Source of the DNA: Paracoccaceae bacterium
Lineage (GTDB): Bacteria > Pseudomonadota > Alphaproteobacteria > Rhodobacterales > Rhodobacteraceae
Assembly: GCA_024304985.1 (NCBI GenBank)
Contig: JAMWZC010000009.1
Span: forward strand, 1 to 64,000
DNA: 64,000 nucleotides
Direction of reading: 5' to 3'
Positions 24,091 to 34,183 of the stretch are shown here, one piece after another (within the stretch, counting starts at the first letter, position 1; each line of letters starts with the position of its first letter). The notes under the pieces are model-generated. The model made no database searches. It was not told where the DNA came from and saw only the letters and a list, made by a program, of their open reading frames with translations. A program made the position numbers and the translations under genes.

Positions 24091-25665
24091 ATGACCGATA
24101 CATCAGAACAAGACCGCGTCTTGATCTTTGACACGACCTTGCGCGACGGCGAACAAAGCCCCGGCGCCACCATGACCCATGCCGAGAAACTGGATATCGC
24201 CGAATTGCTGGACGATATGGGGGTGGATATCATCGAGGCAGGATTTCCCATCGCCTCGGAAGGGGATTTCCGCGCGGTGAAGGAAATTGCCGAACGCTCA
24301 AAAGACGCGGTGATCTGCGGGCTGGCGCGCGCCAATCTGGCCGATATCGACCGCTGCTGGGACGCCGTGCGCCATGCGAAACAGCCGCGCATCCATACCT
24401 TCATCGGCACCTCGCCCCTGCACCGGGCGATCCCGAACCTGACGCAGGACGAGATGGCCGAGCGCATCCACCAGACCGTCAGCCATGCGCGCAACCTGTG
24501 CGACAACGTGCAGTGGTCGCCCATGGATGCGACACGGACGGAACATGATTACCTCTGCCGGGTGATCGAGATCGCGATCAAGGCGGGGGCCACGACGATC
24601 AACATCCCCGATACCGTGGGCTATACAGCGCCGCGCGAAAGTGCCGATCTGATCCGCATGATCCGCGAGCGGGTGCCGGGCGCCGATACGGTGATCTTTG
24701 CCACCCATTGCCACAACGATCTGGGCATGGCGACGGCAAACGCGCTGGCCGCGGTCGAGGCGGGCGCGCGGCAGATCGAATGCACGATCAACGGTTTGGG
24801 CGAGCGCGCGGGCAATACAGCGCTGGAAGAGGTGGTGATGGCGCTGAAGGTGCGCAATGACATCATGCCCTACCGCACCCGCGTGGATACGACCAAGATC
24901 ATGAACATCTCGCGCCGCGTGGCCACAGTGTCGGGCTTTGCGGTGCAGTTCAACAAGGCCATCGTGGGCAAGAACGCCTTTGCGCATGAATCCGGCATCC
25001 ATCAGGACGGGATGCTGAAGAACGCCGAGACCTTCGAGATCATGCGCCCCGAGGATATCGGACTGACTGCATCCAACCTTGTGATGGGCAAGCATTCGGG
25101 CCGCGCGGCGCTGCGCGACAAGCTGCGCCAGTTGGGGCATGAGGTGGGGGATAACCAACTCAAAGACATCTTTGTGCGGTTCAAGGAATTGGCCGACCGC
25201 AAGAAGGAAGTCTATGACGAGGATATCGTGGCGCTGGTTTCGGCCACGGCGGATGCGGGCAATGACCGGCTGCAGATCGTCTCGCTCAAGGTGCTGTGCG
25301 GCACGGGCGGCCCTGCCGAGGCTACGCTGGAGATGGAGATCGACGGCAAGGAGATGATCGCCACCGAACATGGTGACGGGCCGGTGGATGCCACCTTCAA
25401 GGCGGTGCGCGCGCTGCATCCCAACAAGGCGCGGTTGCAACTTTATCAGGTGAATGCCGTCACGGAAGGCACCGATGCGCAGGCCACCGTCAGTGTGCGG
25501 CTGGAAGAGGACGGGATGATTGCCACGGGCCAGTCTGCGGATACAGACACGGTCGTCGCCTCGGCCCGCGCCTATGTCAATGCGCTGAACCGTTTGCTGG
25601 TGCGGCGCGACAAGGCTGGCCCCGGTGCCGACCGGCGCGAGATCAACTACAAGGATGTGAGCTGA
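24091..25665 (+). CDS. leuA: 2-isopropylmalate synthase
   Basis: 524 residues. First committed step of leucine synthesis: acetyl-CoA + 2-oxoisovalerate to 2-isopropylmalate. N-terminal TIM barrel with DTTLRDGEQSPG, metal-binding HCHNDLG and the NGLGERAGN loop; central linker GKHSGRAAL; C-terminal LeuA allosteric domain (about 390-505), the site of leucine feedback. It is a type-1 LeuA of normal length. Expression is probably attenuated by the leader at 23921-24040. A single-gene transcript ends in a terminator at 25696. Confidence 0.96.
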   Translation: MTDTSEQDRVLIFDTTLRDGEQSPGATMTHAEKLDIAELLDDMGVDIIEAGFPIASEGDFRAVKEIAERSKDAVICGLARANLADIDRCWDAVRHAKQPRIHTFIGTSPLHRAIPNLTQDEMAERIHQTVSHARNLCDNVQWSPMDATRTEHDYLCRVIEIAIKAGATTINIPDTVGYTAPRESADLIRMIRERVPGADTVIFATHCHNDLGMATANALAAVEAGARQIECTINGLGERAGNTALEEVVMALKVRNDIMPYRTRVDTTKIMNISRRVATVSGFAVQFNKAIVGKNAFAHESGIHQDGMLKNAETFEIMRPEDIGLTASNLVMGKHSGRAALRDKLRQLGHEVGDNQLKDIFVRFKELADRKKEVYDEDIVALVSATADAGNDRLQIVSLKVLCGTGGPAEATLEMEIDGKEMIATEHGDGPVDATFKAVRALHPNKARLQLYQVNAVTEGTDAQATVSVRLEEDGMIATGQSADTDTVVASARAYVNALNRLLVRRDKAGPGADRREINYKDVS

Positions 25666-25695
25666 TCCGCACCAGACGACAATGAAACCGGCCCG

Positions 25696-25720
25696 CCGCT
25701 GCCAGAGCAGCGGGTCTTTT
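25696..25720 (+). terminator. Rho-independent terminator of leuA
   Basis: CCGCTGC / GCAGCGG with a four-base loop, followed by GTCTTTT, 31 bp beyond the stop. Confidence 0.75.
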
Positions 25721-25731
25721 CTGTTGCGGCT

Positions 25732-25754
25732 GCTTCTTTTTGCCCGAAATATCC
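25732..25754 (-). repeat. Dispersed 23-bp 3'-end element, copy 4
   Basis: On the minus strand GGATATTT, CGG, GCAAAAAGAAGC; 80 bp beyond the rlmJ stop in sense orientation for rlmJ. It lies in the convergent leuA/rlmJ gap. Confidence 0.75.
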
Positions 25755-25765
25755 TCGGGGGGATC

Positions 25766-25802
25766 GTCGAACACAGTTCGACGCAGTCGAACGCGGTTCG
25801 GC
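25766..25802. repeat. Phased array of alternating inverted 7-mers, 10-bp period
   Basis: Four units start every 10 bp: GTCGAAC (25766), GTTCGAC (25776), GTCGAAC (25786) and GTTCGGC (25796, one mismatch). Successive units are reverse complements of each other, separated by three-base spacers (ACA, GCA, GCG). The array can fold into either of two hairpins or present sites on one DNA face. Confidence 0.7.
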
Positions 25803-25804
25803 GT

Positions 25805-25827
25805 GGGGGGCAGACAGCCCCCCTTTT
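25805..25827 (+). terminator. GC hairpin with T-tail in the convergent gap
   Basis: GGGGGGC / GCCCCCC with a five-base loop followed by TTTT on the plus strand. It would stop residual leuA transcription just before the antisense side of rlmJ. Confidence 0.65.
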
Positions 25828-25833
25828 CCGGCC

Positions 25834-26619
25834 TCAACCCTGCGCGAAAAGAGCGGTCAGTCGCTTGGCCTCGTCCTCGGTGCCGTAAGGGGCGTTCACG
25901 ATGAACAGTCCTGACCCTACCATCCGGTGACCGGCGCGGACCGGCGGAAAGCGCACCTCGTGGCGCAGCGCACCCGGCAGGTTCTGAGCCGCAAGCGCCG
26001 CCAGCATCGGACCATGCGCAGCACTTGTCAGGATCGGATACCAAAGGCAGATGATGCCCACGTTCCATTTGCGGTGCAGTTTCGCGATTTGGGCGGGGAT
26101 CGTCTCGTAATCGGTCTTCACCTCATAGCTGGGATCGATCAGCATGAGGCCCCGGCGCGGGTCGGGGGGGCAGATGGCCTGCGCCATGGCAAAGCCGTCC
26201 TGTCGGTAGATCCGCGCATCAAAGGGAGACATCGCAAACTCAAGCGCGCCATGCTCCTGCGGGTGCAGTTCGGCCAGATGCATCCGGTCCTGTGGTCGCA
26301 GGATCATTGCCGCCAGCAGGGGCGATCCGGCATAGGCCCGCGGTCCGTGCGCCGCGCGCACCTGCGCCAGCGCGGCAAGATAGGGATGATCCGCCGCCAT
26401 ACCCCCCTGCCGCAGCAGCGACTCGATGCCTGCGGCCGCCTCGCCGGTCTTGACCGCTTCTGGCGCGTCCAGCATGTAGAGCCCGCGTCCGGCATGGGTT
26501 TCGATATAGCTGAACGGTTTGTCCTTCACCGTCAGGTAGGACAGCATGCGGCACAGCAGCGCGTGCTTGTGCACATCCGCCGGGTTGCCCGCGTGGTAGA
26601 TATGTTGATAGGACAGCAT
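25834..26619 (-). CDS. rlmJ: 23S rRNA (adenine2030-N6)-methyltransferase
   Basis: 261 residues. RlmJ (YhiR) methylates A2030 of 23S rRNA. The opening MLSYQHIYHAGNPADVHKH and the catalytic IDPSYE motif in LMLIDPSYEVKTDYE are diagnostic; KPFSYIETHAGRGLY holds the SAM site. Start ATG 26619 matches the family N-terminus; an upstream in-frame ATG at 26637 would add six residues. Divergent from mreB. Confidence 0.94.
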   Translation of the reverse strand: MLSYQHIYHAGNPADVHKHALLCRMLSYLTVKDKPFSYIETHAGRGLYMLDAPEAVKTGEAAAGIESLLRQGGMAADHPYLAALAQVRAAHGPRAYAGSPLLAAMILRPQDRMHLAELHPQEHGALEFAMSPFDARIYRQDGFAMAQAICPPDPRRGLMLIDPSYEVKTDYETIPAQIAKLHRKWNVGIICLWYPILTSAAHGPMLAALAAQNLPGALRHEVRFPPVRAGHRMVGSGLFIVNAPYGTEDEAKRLTALFAQG

Positions 26620-26663
26620 CGCGCGTCCATAGCCCATTGACGTCTCAGGCGGAAGTGTGCTGA

Positions 26664-27824
<1,161 letters not shown>

Positions 27825-27868
27825 TCACCCCTTCCTCTGAGGGGCTCTGACAAGGACAGGAACAGACC

Positions 27869-28801
27869 TTGGCAAAGGACAGATCACAGGCGGATGACTT
27901 TCTGGGCCCCCTCAAGCGGTTGCTTGTGGGGGTTCTGGTCTTGTGCCTTGTCGGTCTTTTTCTGGTCTGGCGCATCGACAGTCCACGGGTCGAGCGCTTC
28001 CGCGCGGCGGTGGTGGACCGCGTGGTGCCAAGCTTTGACTGGGCGATGGCCCCGGTGACGGCAACCGTCAATCTGGTGCGCGATTTCCAGAGCTATCAGC
28101 GCATTGTCCAGCAGAATCAGGATCTGCGCAACGAATTGCAGAAGATGAAGGCGTGGAAAGAGGCGGCGCTGCAACTGGAGCAGGAGAATGCCCGGTTGCT
28201 GGATCTGAACAAGGTCCGCCTGGACCCGCGCCTGACCTTTGTCACGGGTGTCGTGCTGGCGGATAGCGGCTCGCCCTTCCGGCAATCGGTTCTGCTGAAT
28301 GTCGGGGCGCGCGACGGGATCGTCGATGGCTGGGCCACGATGGACGGGATCGGACTGGTCGGTCGCATTTCCGGCGTAGGGCGCGATACATCGCGCGTGA
28401 TCCTGTTGACCGATCCGGCCAGCCGGATCCCCGCGACGATCCAGCCCTCGGGTCAGACCGCGATCGTGCAGGGCGACAATACGGCGGCCCCGCCGATCTC
28501 GTTCCTTGAGGATCCGGATCTTGTGCGGCCCGGTGACCGGGTGGTCTCCTCGGGCGATGGCGGTGTGTTTCCGGCTGGCCTGCTGATCGGTCAGGTTGCC
28601 GCCGATCCGGGCGGGCGGCTGCGGGTGGTTCTGGCTGCGGACTACGAGCGGCTGGAATTCCTGCGTGTGCTGCGCAATCCCGGCACCGAGGTGATCCGTG
28701 ATCCCGGCGCGCTGGTGGCTCCGTTGGAGCAGCGCATGGCACCGGCCCCCTTGCCCGAAAGCGGCGACATTCTTTCGGAAACGGAGGATGGCAATGGCTG
28801 A
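27869..28801 (+). CDS. mreC: Rod shape-determining protein MreC
   Basis: 310 residues. Bitopic inner-membrane protein: transmembrane helix at about 18-35 (VGVLVLCLVGLFLVW), periplasmic coiled coil (about 75-115, QNQDLRNELQKMKAWKEAALQLE-type) and beta-domain with LVGRISGVGRDTSRVILLTDP. It scaffolds PBP2/RodA/MreD. The start is TTG 27869 with an upstream AGG, and no suitable ATG lies nearby. It overlaps mreD by 8 bp. Confidence 0.95.
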   Translation: MAKDRSQADDFLGPLKRLLVGVLVLCLVGLFLVWRIDSPRVERFRAAVVDRVVPSFDWAMAPVTATVNLVRDFQSYQRIVQQNQDLRNELQKMKAWKEAALQLEQENARLLDLNKVRLDPRLTFVTGVVLADSGSPFRQSVLLNVGARDGIVDGWATMDGIGLVGRISGVGRDTSRVILLTDPASRIPATIQPSGQTAIVQGDNTAAPPISFLEDPDLVRPGDRVVSSGDGGVFPAGLLIGQVAADPGGRLRVVLAADYERLEFLRVLRNPGTEVIRDPGALVAPLEQRMAPAPLPESGDILSETEDGNG

Positions 28802-29333
28802 AGGAAGCGCCCCCCGCGTCTGGGGTATGCGGATGCTTTACCTGGGCCTTGCCCTTGCTGTGATCTTTGCCAAACTGATCCCGCTGGATTTTCAGCCTCA
28901 GGTGTGGGCGGGGCCGGATCTGCTGGTGGCGTTGACATTCGCCTGGGCGTTGCGGCGGCCTGAATTCGTGCCGGCCCTGTCGGTCGCCGTGATCGTTCTG
29001 CTGGCGGATCTGCTATTCCTGCGACCGCCGGGTCTGTGGGCCGCTTTGATGGTGATCGGCACGCAAGCTTTGAAGAATCGGGCGCGCAATCTGCGCGATC
29101 AGCCCTTCATGATGGAATGGCTGGCGGTGGCGGGCATCTTTCTGGCCATCTCTTTGGGGAACAGACTGGTTCTGGCGGTGCTGATGGTGCCGCAGGCCCC
29201 GCTGGGCCTGACGGTAATCCATGTCGTCATGACCTTGATCTGCTATCCTGTGGTTGTCATGATCTCGCAATGGGTGTTCGGCGTGCGCAAGGCCGCACCC
29301 GGCGATCTGGACAGGCTGGGGCAACGGATATGA
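28794..29333 (+). CDS. mreD: Rod shape-determining protein MreD
   Basis: 179-residue polytopic inner-membrane protein (about five helices), partner of MreC. ATG 28794 has GGAGG at 28783-28787, six bases upstream of it after an alternative ATG at 28788. Hydrophobic segments include MLYLGLALAVIFAKLIPL and EWLAVAGIFLAISLG. Its stop overlaps the mrdA start (ATGA). Confidence 0.9.
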   Translation: MAEGSAPRVWGMRMLYLGLALAVIFAKLIPLDFQPQVWAGPDLLVALTFAWALRRPEFVPALSVAVIVLLADLLFLRPPGLWAALMVIGTQALKNRARNLRDQPFMMEWLAVAGIFLAISLGNRLVLAVLMVPQAPLGLTVIHVVMTLICYPVVVMISQWVFGVRKAAPGDLDRLGQRI

Positions 29334-31273
29334 GACGTAATCCCAAGGACAGCGCGGATTCAGCCCGCCGGATCACCCGGCGTGGCCTTGTCATGGGCGG
29401 CTCCATGCTGGCCTTCATGGGGGTTCTGGGCCTGCGGATGCGCTATATGCAGGTGGAGCAGGCCGACCAGTTTCGCGTGCTGGCCGAGGAGAACCGGATC
29501 AGCATCCGGTTGATCGCGCCGGCCCGCGGCCAGATCTATGACCGCAACGGCGCGGTGATCGCCGAGAACCAGCCCAGCTATCGCATCATCATGGTGCGCG
29601 AGGATGCGGGCGATATCGACATGGTCATGCGTCGCTTGGCCACGCTGATCGACCTTGGGCCCGAGGATCAGGAACGCGCGCTCAAGGAAATGCGCGAAAG
29701 CCGGGGCGACACGCAGGTGACCGTAGCGGACCGCGTCAGCTGGGACGATATCTCGAAAGTGGCCATCAACGCCCCCGCTCTGCCCGGCGTGACGCCCGAA
29801 GTGGGTCTGTCGCGGTTTTATCCCACGGGACCGGATTTCGCGCATGTGGTGGGCTATGTCGGCCCCATCAGCGATTACGATCTGCAGAAGATCGAGAACC
29901 CCGACCACCTGCTGCGGATCCCCCGGTTCCAGATCGGCAAGGTCGGGCTTGAGGCGCGGCAGGAAGAGATCCTGCGCGGCAAAGCCGGCACCAAGCGCGT
30001 CGAGGTGAATGCCGCTGGTCGGGTAATGCGCGAGTTGGACCGGCAGGAGGGCAAGGCGGGCGCGAATATCCAGCTGACGGTGGACAATGCGCTGCAAAGC
30101 TATGTTCAGGCGCGGCTGGCGGGCGAAAGTGCGGCCGCCGTGGTACTGGACTGCGAAACGGGCGACATTTTGTCTATCGCATCCGCTCCCAGTTTCGATC
30201 CCAACCTGTTCGTGCGGGGCATTTCCGTGGCGGACTATTCGGTGTTGACCGAGAACAAGTATCGCCCGCTGGCCAACAAATCCGTGCAGGGGCTTTATCC
30301 GCCGGGCTCGACTTACAAGATGGTCACGGTGTTGGCCGCGCTGGACGCGGGCGTGATCACGCCTGAAGAGACCGTCTGGTGCCCCGGGCATCTTGAAGTC
30401 TCGGGGCGGCGGTTCCATTGCTGGAAACGTGCGGGTCATGGGCATATGAACCTTGAAACCGCGCTGCGGGAAAGCTGTGACGTCTATTACTATGATCTGG
30501 CGCTGAAGGTCGGGATCGACGCGATGTCGGCCATGGCTGAAAAGCTGGGCATCGGGGTGCGTTTCGATCTGCCCATGTCCGCCGTGGCGCGGGGCCGGGC
30601 ACCCACGCGCGACTGGAAGCGCGAAAGCTTTGGGCAGGAATGGCGCGTGGGCGATACGGTCAACGCCTCGATCGGGCAGGGCTATGTGCTGACCTCTCCC
30701 TTGCATCTGGCGGTGATGACCGCGCGTCTGGCCGTGGGGCGCAAGATCGAGCCGCGGTTGATCCGCAGCATCGACGGAGTCGAGCAGCCCGTGGTGGCCG
30801 CCGAACCCCTGGGCTTCAACGAGAACCATATGCGCGCCATCCGCCGCGCGATGTTCGAGGCGACAAACAACCGGCGCGGCACGGCCTATGGCAGCCGTAT
30901 CATCACGGATGGCTATCGCATGGCGGGCAAGACCGGCACCAGTCAGGTGCGCAACATCACCGCTGCCGAACGGGCCCGAGGTGTGATCCGCAACGAAGAT
31001 TTGCCTTGGGAACGTCGCGACCACGCGCTGTTCGTGAATTACGCACCCTATGACAACCCGCGCATCGCCGTGGCCGTCGTGGTGGAGCATGGCGGTGGCG
31101 GCTCGGCCGTGGCGGCCCCTGTGGCGCGGGACATCACGCTGCAGGCGCTTTACAAGGGCGATCCGCCGCTTGATGCCTATCCTGAGGCTGAACGGTCTCG
31201 CGCGCAAGCCCTTCAGGAGCGTCTGCGCCGCGAGCGGCCGCAGGTTCTGCGCCCGGGACAGGATCGCGCATGA
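29330..31273 (+). CDS. mrdA: Penicillin-binding protein 2 (elongation transpeptidase)
   Basis: 647 residues. Class B PBP of the elongasome: N-terminal membrane anchor (about 18-36), dimerisation domain with RGQIYDRNG, transpeptidase domain with Ser327 in PPGSTYK, ESCDVYYYD as the second motif and K534 in AGKTGTSQ. It crosslinks new lateral peptidoglycan with RodA as glycosyltransferase. The start ATG 29330 is fused with the mreD stop; a frame open into mreD is not part of the gene. Confidence 0.97.
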   Translation: MRRNPKDSADSARRITRRGLVMGGSMLAFMGVLGLRMRYMQVEQADQFRVLAEENRISIRLIAPARGQIYDRNGAVIAENQPSYRIIMVREDAGDIDMVMRRLATLIDLGPEDQERALKEMRESRGDTQVTVADRVSWDDISKVAINAPALPGVTPEVGLSRFYPTGPDFAHVVGYVGPISDYDLQKIENPDHLLRIPRFQIGKVGLEARQEEILRGKAGTKRVEVNAAGRVMRELDRQEGKAGANIQLTVDNALQSYVQARLAGESAAAVVLDCETGDILSIASAPSFDPNLFVRGISVADYSVLTENKYRPLANKSVQGLYPPGSTYKMVTVLAALDAGVITPEETVWCPGHLEVSGRRFHCWKRAGHGHMNLETALRESCDVYYYDLALKVGIDAMSAMAEKLGIGVRFDLPMSAVARGRAPTRDWKRESFGQEWRVGDTVNASIGQGYVLTSPLHLAVMTARLAVGRKIEPRLIRSIDGVEQPVVAAEPLGFNENHMRAIRRAMFEATNNRRGTAYGSRIITDGYRMAGKTGTSQVRNITAAERARGVIRNEDLPWERRDHALFVNYAPYDNPRIAVAVVVEHGGGGSAVAAPVARDITLQALYKGDPPLDAYPEAERSRAQALQERLRRERPQVLRPGQDRA

Positions 31274-32409
31274 GTTATCTTGAGTATACCGTCAAGACGG
31301 TGCCTTCTGGCTTTCGCAAGGTGCTCTATCTGAACTGGCCGATCCTTTTGCTGCTGGTCGCCGTGGCAAGTGTCGGCTTTCTCATGCTCTACTCCGTGGC
31401 GGGCGGGGCGTTCAGCCGCTGGACGGAACCTCAGATGCAGCGTTTCGGGCTTGGTCTGGTGGTCATGTTCGTGATCGCGATGGTGCCGATCTGGTTCTGG
31501 CGGAACATGGCGGCGCTGGCCTATCTGGTCTCGCTTCTGCTGCTGTTGGCGGTGGAATTCTTCGGCGCGACCGGGGGCGGGGCGCAGCGATGGATCGACC
31601 TTGGGTTCATGCGATTGCAACCGTCGGAACTGGCCAAGGTCACACTTGTGCTGTTTCTGGCGGCCTATTACGACTGGTTGCCCATGAAAAAGGTGTCGCA
31701 TCCCTTCTGGGTGGCGGTGCCGGTTTTTTTTATCCTGCTACCAACCGGTCTTGTGCTGACGCAGCCCGATCTGGGCACGGCCTTGCTGCTGATCTTTGGC
31801 GGAGCCGGTCTGATGTTCGTGGCAGGTGTCCATTGGGGCTATTTCGCGGCCGTGTTCGCCAGCGGGGTGGGGCTTGTCGCGGCGGTGGTGCAATCGCGCG
31901 GCACATCATGGCAGTTGCTGAAAGACTATCAGTATCGCCGGATCGACACTTTCCTTGATCCGTCGCAGGATCCGCTGAACGCAGGCTATCACATCACGCA
32001 GGCCAAGATCGCGCTGGGATCGGGGGGCTGGACAGGCCGCGGCTTCATGCAGGGCACGCAAAGCCGGCTGAACTTTCTGCCCGAGAAGCACACCGATTTC
32101 ATCTTCACCACGTTGGCCGAGGAATTCGGCTTCATCGGGGGGATCTCGCTTCTGGGGCTATATGCGCTGATCATCGTTTTCTGCGTCGCCACGGCCCTGT
32201 CGAACAAGGACAGGTTCTCGTCCCTGCTGACATTGGGGATCGCGCTGACGTTCTTTCTGTATTTCGCCGTGAACATGTCGATGGTGATGGGGCTGGCCCC
32301 TGTCGTCGGCGTGCCGCTGCCGCTGGTCAGCTATGGCGGCTCGGCAATGCTGGTGCTGATGGTGGCCTTTGGCCTTGTCCAAAGCGCGCATATCCACAAA
32401 CCCCGCTGA
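31270..32409 (+). CDS. mrdB: Peptidoglycan glycosyltransferase RodA
   Basis: 379-residue SEDS-family polytopic membrane protein, about ten transmembrane helices. RodA polymerises lipid II glycan strands with PBP2. SEDS hallmarks are AQRWIDLGFMRLQPSELAK, LTQPDLGTALLL, QGTQSRLNFLPEKHTDFIFTTLAEEFG (read in part) and the terminal GVPLPLVSYGGSAML. ATGA overlap with mrdA. Confidence 0.97.
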   Translation: MSYLEYTVKTVPSGFRKVLYLNWPILLLLVAVASVGFLMLYSVAGGAFSRWTEPQMQRFGLGLVVMFVIAMVPIWFWRNMAALAYLVSLLLLLAVEFFGATGGGAQRWIDLGFMRLQPSELAKVTLVLFLAAYYDWLPMKKVSHPFWVAVPVFFILLPTGLVLTQPDLGTALLLIFGGAGLMFVAGVHWGYFAAVFASGVGLVAAVVQSRGTSWQLLKDYQYRRIDTFLDPSQDPLNAGYHITQAKIALGSGGWTGRGFMQGTQSRLNFLPEKHTDFIFTTLAEEFGFIGGISLLGLYALIIVFCVATALSNKDRFSSLLTLGIALTFFLYFAVNMSMVMGLAPVVGVPLPLVSYGGSAMLVLMVAFGLVQSAHIHKPR

Positions 32410-32439
32410 TTTTCCCCGAACCGACCGGAAGGCCCAGAC

Positions 32440-33372
32440 ATGACCGTTAATATCCTTTTCGCCGCCAAACCCGACAGCTGGGCCGCCTATGAGGCACCAC
32501 TGACCACCGCCTTGGCCGAGGCGGGCGTTGCGGCGCATCTGTCGCGGGATATCGCGCCGGATCAGGTGGATTACATCGTCTATGCGCCCAACAGCACGGT
32601 GCAGGATTTCACACCCTATACGCGTTGCAAGGCGGTGCTGAACCTTTGGGCGGGGGTCGAGCATGTGGTGGGCAACACCACGCTGACGCAGCCCTTGGCG
32701 CGGATGGTGGATCACGGGCTGACGCAAGGAATGATGGAATGGGTGACGGGGCACGCGCTGCGCCATCATCTGGGGATGGACCGGCATATCCACGGGCTGA
32801 ACGGGGCGTGGGACAAGCATGTGCCCCCGCTGGCCGAGGATCGCCACGTGACGGTTCTGGGTCTTGGTGCGCTGGGATCGGCCTGCGCGCAGGCGATGGC
32901 GGGGCTGGGTTTCAACGTAACCGGTTGGAGCCGGAGTCCGCGCGCGGTCAACGGGGTTCGCTGCCTGCATGGGGATGAGGGGCTGGTGCAGGCGCTGTCC
33001 ACTGCCGAGATTGCGGTGCTGCTGCTGCCGCTGACAGCGGCGACCGAGAACCTGCTGGACGCCGACCGTCTGGCGCTGCTGCCGCGGGGAGCGGTCATCC
33101 TGAACCCCGGACGCGGGGCGCTGATCGACGATGCTGCGCTGTTGGCGGCGCTGGACAGCGGCCAGATCGGTCATGCCACGCTGGATGTGTTCCGGGTGGA
33201 ACCGTTGCCCTCGGATCATCCGTTCTGGGCGCATCCGTCCGTCACCGTCACGCCGCATATCGCGTCAGAGACGCGGCCCGCCTCAGCCTCACGCGTGATT
33301 GCCGAAAACGTGCGACGCGGCGAGGCCGGAGAGCCGTTCCTGCATCTGGTGGATCGCAAGCTGGGCTATTGA
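32440..33372 (+). CDS. ghrA: Glyoxylate/hydroxypyruvate reductase A-like dehydrogenase
   Basis: 310 residues, D-2-hydroxyacid dehydrogenase superfamily, closest in layout to GhrA (NADPH-dependent reduction of glyoxylate and hydroxypyruvate). Rossmann motif VLGLGALGSACAQ at about 142-154, catalytic Arg in NPGRGALIDD, Glu in FRVEPLP and His in VTPHIASETRP. It starts 30 bp after rodA and may ride on the mre transcript, although it is functionally unrelated. It differs clearly from the family member at 2227-3180. Confidence 0.9.
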   Translation: MTVNILFAAKPDSWAAYEAPLTTALAEAGVAAHLSRDIAPDQVDYIVYAPNSTVQDFTPYTRCKAVLNLWAGVEHVVGNTTLTQPLARMVDHGLTQGMMEWVTGHALRHHLGMDRHIHGLNGAWDKHVPPLAEDRHVTVLGLGALGSACAQAMAGLGFNVTGWSRSPRAVNGVRCLHGDEGLVQALSTAEIAVLLLPLTAATENLLDADRLALLPRGAVILNPGRGALIDDAALLAALDSGQIGHATLDVFRVEPLPSDHPFWAHPSVTVTPHIASETRPASASRVIAENVRRGEAGEPFLHLVDRKLGY

Positions 33373-33388
33373 CCCCCTGCCCTCGTCT

Positions 33389-34183
33389 CTAGCGCAGCTT
33401 GGGCGGTTTTGCGGGGTCCGAGCCGGGGGCCATGCGCAGCACTTCCTGCACCGCTTCGACAGGCTGGGGCAGATCGAAGCGCAAGCCGTGCTGTGCCAGC
33501 CGCGCCGCCATCGGTTCGGACGCGCGGAAGAAGGCCACGTCCAAGGCCCCAGCCTCGATACCTGAAAACGTGAGGGCCTCGGCCACCGCTTTGGCCAGAG
33601 CCCCTTGCGCGCCGGGGGCGGCATCGACAAAGGCCAGCATATGACCCTTGCCGCCGCCCTCGTAGGTAACGCCCAACAGATAGGCTGCCTCGGCCAATCC
33701 GGCGGCACTGGCCAGTTTGGTGTCCAGCGCCGTCAGCAGCAATTCGGGAAGGCCGCGCGGGGGAGCCAGCGCTTCGATCCGGGCCTCGGCCTCGGCCGGA
33801 GCATTGCCAAGTGTGCCCGCCAGCCACGTCACCGCTTCGGGCGGGATCAGGATGGATGAGGGGGCTACCTCGAGATTGACCCCAAGTCCGATCCCCTGTT
33901 CGGCCAGAAGGCCAGCGATGACCCTGCCCGACAGGGCCGCATAGGGCGCGGGTTTGCCCACGAACTGCGCCAGACGGTCATCACGATCGAAGACCAGCAC
34001 GAAACTGGCATCACCCAGATCGAAAACCTCGGGGGTGATGTTGTCGCCCACGGCTTCTTCGGTCAGAAGAAGGTAAAGTTCGCAGTCGGCCAGCCGCTCG
34101 TAGAAGCGCAACCGCGCCGCATCGTCGGCGGGCGATGCCTCCATCGCGGCATGGGCGGCATCAAGCGGGGTCAGGTTGGTCAT
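33389..34183 (-). CDS. SseB family protein
   Basis: 264 residues. SseB domain (PF07179) in the N-terminal half: LADCELYLLLTEEA, FVLVFDRDDRLAQFVG and APYAALSGRVIAGLLAEQGIGLGVN-type core. Function unknown in most bacteria; E. coli SseB is described as a serine-sensitivity enhancer. No membrane segment or signal. Its start overlaps the end of the upstream UDG-family gene by 23 bp. Confidence 0.87.
   Translation of the reverse strand: MTNLTPLDAAHAAMEASPADDAARLRFYERLADCELYLLLTEEAVGDNITPEVFDLGDASFVLVFDRDDRLAQFVGKPAPYAALSGRVIAGLLAEQGIGLGVNLEVAPSSILIPPEAVTWLAGTLGNAPAEAEARIEALAPPRGLPELLLTALDTKLASAAGLAEAAYLLGVTYEGGGKGHMLAFVDAAPGAQGALAKAVAEALTFSGIEAGALDVAFFRASEPMAARLAQHGLRFDLPQPVEAVQEVLRMAPGSDPAKPPKLR

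Noticed and set aside
24041-24094. Seventeen-codon ORF between the leuA stem-loop and leuA considered as a separate gene
   Set aside because: AGAGG is adjacent to its ATG with no spacing, so initiation would be poor. Kept only as a hint within the attenuator finding.
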